From NCBI GenBank assembly GCA_958450365.1, contig CAUEEP010000735.1:3500001-3564000 (forward strand): a DNA stretch of 64,000 nt, written 5' to 3'. Positions 55,601-64,000 of this stretch are shown in pieces. A program made the translations under genes and the position numbers. Positions within the stretch are counted from its first letter, which is position 1; each line of letters begins with the position of its first letter. The stretch is from Mesorhabditis belari. Its lineage: Eukaryota; Nematoda; Chromadorea; Rhabditida; Rhabditidae. The notes beneath the pieces are model-generated. The model was not told the DNA's origin. It did no database searches and saw only the letters and a program-made list of their open reading frames with translations.

Positions 55601-55849
55601 GCCATCCTTTTCCAATTGTAGAGATGATATCCTGATAAACCATCCTGATTAAAGCCATCTAGCTCTCAAAAGAAGCATTGTAGTGCGCTGAAAGCAAGCT
55701 GTCATTACAAACTAAAACTTTACGTTAAATTTGAGTCGTTCTGAGGATGGAAATTAGTTTAAAAATAGAAATCAGTAAAGAAAACAAATTTTCTGATGAT
55801 TGTTGGTGGTTTTAAATCTTGATCTAGATTAGATAGTGCTCAACAATCA

Positions 55850-56045
55850 CTTTCTTTCTTCTTTCTGTCTTCTTTCCTTCTTCTTTCTTCTTTCCTTCAT
55901 CTTTCTGTCTTCTTTCTGTCTTCTTTCTTCTTTCCTTCATCTTCCCTTCATCTTTCTTCTTTCCTTCTTCTTTCCTTCTTCTTCCCTTCTTCTTTCCTTC
56001 TTCTTTCCTTCTTCTTCCCTTCTTCTTCCCTTCATCTTTCTTCTC
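55850..56045. repeat. pyrimidine-only CTTCTTTC array
   Basis: Units TTCTTTCC, TTCTTTCTG and TTCATCTT in tandem. The Lys/Arg/Glu or Leu/Phe/Ser frames are repeat translations. 56046-57130 holds AGTTAGCTACCAT repeats (56390-56470) and AT-rich sequence without a gene. Confidence 0.88.
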
Positions 56046-57139
56046 CATCAATCACTAATCTCTCTCTCCTCTTCAATTACCTAATAGTTTTCTTTTAGAA
56101 ATCTTTATGATGTGTCACTATGGGAAACAAGGGATTTAATGACAAATAGTGCACAAATCTTTTCAAATTTCTTTTAACAGAAGTTTCTTTCCAATTTCTA
56201 ATATCATAAGTTGTTTTTAAAAAGACTTTAACAAAATCTACGTTTATTATAAGAAATAGATTGAGAAAAAAAAGTGAAAGCATTAAAAATGAAAAGAAAT
56301 AAAAGTCAAAAATTCATTTCCATTACCGGTAAGCATCTTTGAATATTTTGTGATAGAAAATAAAGTAATAGCAATATTCTCTTACTATCAAAAGTTAGCT
56401 ATCATAAGCTATCAAAAGTTAGCTATCATAAGTTAGCTACCATGAGTTAGCTACCATAAGTTAGCTACCATAGCTACCAATCAATCAGGCTAGGGTAGCT
56501 CTGTTACATTTTAAAGGTAGTTTACAGCAACTAAGACATGCTTTAAGGGTAGTTGAATCATTTTTAGAGTACCTATTCGGATTGTTGGGAACAAGTCGCT
56601 AAATTTATGTGTCGGCTAACTGGTGTAATTACGGATTACAAGCTTTCATAGCTTTGCTACTTTAGCTTTGCTACTTTCATAGCTAACATTTGATTACCGT
56701 ACTCCAAAAGACGAGGTTACGGTAGCTTTTTTACATCTTAAAGCCTTCTATTTCTCTTTAAAACACACTTTAGTGATAGTTGAATCATTTTTAGAGTGCC
56801 TATTCGGTTTTTTTGAGAACAAATCGCTGCCTATTTGTACTAGTACTTGTACTATTGTTAATTTGTGCATTTTCTTTCTTTAATAAACAAAAAAACAAAA
56901 AACAAAGAAACATTTTATCTAGAATATCACAGAATAATCAAAAAAAAAAAGAAAATTTTAAATAAAAAGCACCAAGAAAAGTTTGTTTTTCTCATTGAAA
57001 AATTTGAGGTTAAAGGAGTGAGTGAAAGCACAAAAAAAAGAGAGATTGGAATGCATTTTGAATAGAATTTTGAAAGATTTAGCACAACCAAAAGAGATAT
57101 GAATAGATTTAAATTTGAATTATGGTTTAAGCAAAGCTC

Positions 57140-57592
57140 CTAAAGCTTAGAAAAGCTTAGAAAAGCTTAGAAAAGATTAGAAAGGCTTAGAAAAGTTCAG
57201 AAAAGCTTAGAAAAGCTTAGAAAAGTTTAGAAAAGCTTAGAAAAGATTAGAAAGGCTTAGAGAAGCTTAGGAAAGCTTAGAAAGGCTTAGGAAAGCTTAG
57301 AAAAGCTTAGAAAGGCTTAGAAAAGATTAGAAAAGCTTAGAAAGGCTTAGAAAGGATTAGAAAAGCTTAGAAAGGCTTAGGAAAGCTTAGGAAAAGCTTA
57401 GAAAGGCTTAGAAAAGATTAGAAAAGCTTAGAAAAGCTTAGGAAAGCTTAGAAAGGCTTAGAAAGGCTTAGGAAAGCTCAGGAGAGCTTAGGAAAGCTTA
57501 GAAAGGCTTAGAAAAGCTTAGAAAAGATTAGAAAAGCTTAGAAAAGCTTAGAAAAGATTAGAAAAGCTTAGAAAAGCTTAGAAAAAGCTATC
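57140..57592. repeat. 10-bp AAAAGCTTAG array
   Basis: About forty-four copies of GCTTAGAAAA with AGGCTTAG and AGATTAG variants. It ends about 60 bases after (on the minus strand) the stop codon of the RCC1-BTB gene. Confidence 0.92.
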
Positions 57593-57650
57593 GTAAGCGG
57601 TTTTTGAGATTACGATAGCTTTTCTTGAAGAGGATTCTTAGGAAACGATT

Positions 57651-63989
<6,339 letters not shown>

Positions 63990-64000
63990 CTAAAAATTTA

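Overview
The window reads as AT-rich nuclear DNA of an animal, most probably a nematode. Four things point there: introns with short TTTTCAG or TTTTTAG acceptors; start codons sitting 2 to 12 bases after such acceptors, as in trans-spliced genes; an interrupted array of the nematode telomere unit TTAGGC; and repeated motifs close to the nematode spliced leader SL1. Genus and species cannot be told from the sequence. There are no bacterial-type operons.

Four protein-coding genes were rebuilt exon by exon; most of their exons are short and hidden among repeats. (1) 5680-9330, plus strand: a 211-residue single-pass membrane protein of unknown function. (2) 10765-18073, minus: a papain-family (C1) cysteine protease of about 404 residues with an N-terminal membrane anchor, an I29-type propeptide and a complete Cys/His/Asn active site. 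One junction (11148-11428) is broken by a repeat flanked by an 8-base duplication. (3) 22642-31094, minus: a 487-residue type I membrane protein with a signal peptide, a short Cys-rich head, three fibronectin type III modules, one membrane segment and a 24-residue tail. (4) 57651-63989, minus, continuing beyond the window: an RCC1-BTB protein of the RCBTB1/RCBTB2 family, with its last 371 residues present. Genes 1 and 2 converge; genes 2, 3 and 4 share a strand.

The 26 kb between genes 3 and 4 (31.1-57.6 kb) holds no recognisable protein gene. It carries four tRNA-Ala genes, several tRNA-like Pol III units, and repeats. Dead transposons are scattered throughout: three mariner fragments, a Tc1-like DD37D copy, two pogo/Tigger-like tails, a BED-finger fragment, the 3' end of a CR1/jockey-type LINE, three related foldback elements with TACCGTAAATACTG ends, and a 1-kb element with about 110-bp inverted ends and a minisatellite inside.

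The most unusual property is the repeat landscape. More than 40 minisatellites have different units, and many long open frames are only repeat translations. A second class of tandem repeats keeps a near-constant unit of 140-145 bp although the sequences differ between loci. Most of these share a box, CTGGATGTCA, and one subfamily also contains an SL1-like stretch. Tandem duplications of ordinary gene sequence in genes 3 and 4 have the same length (140 and 143 bp).
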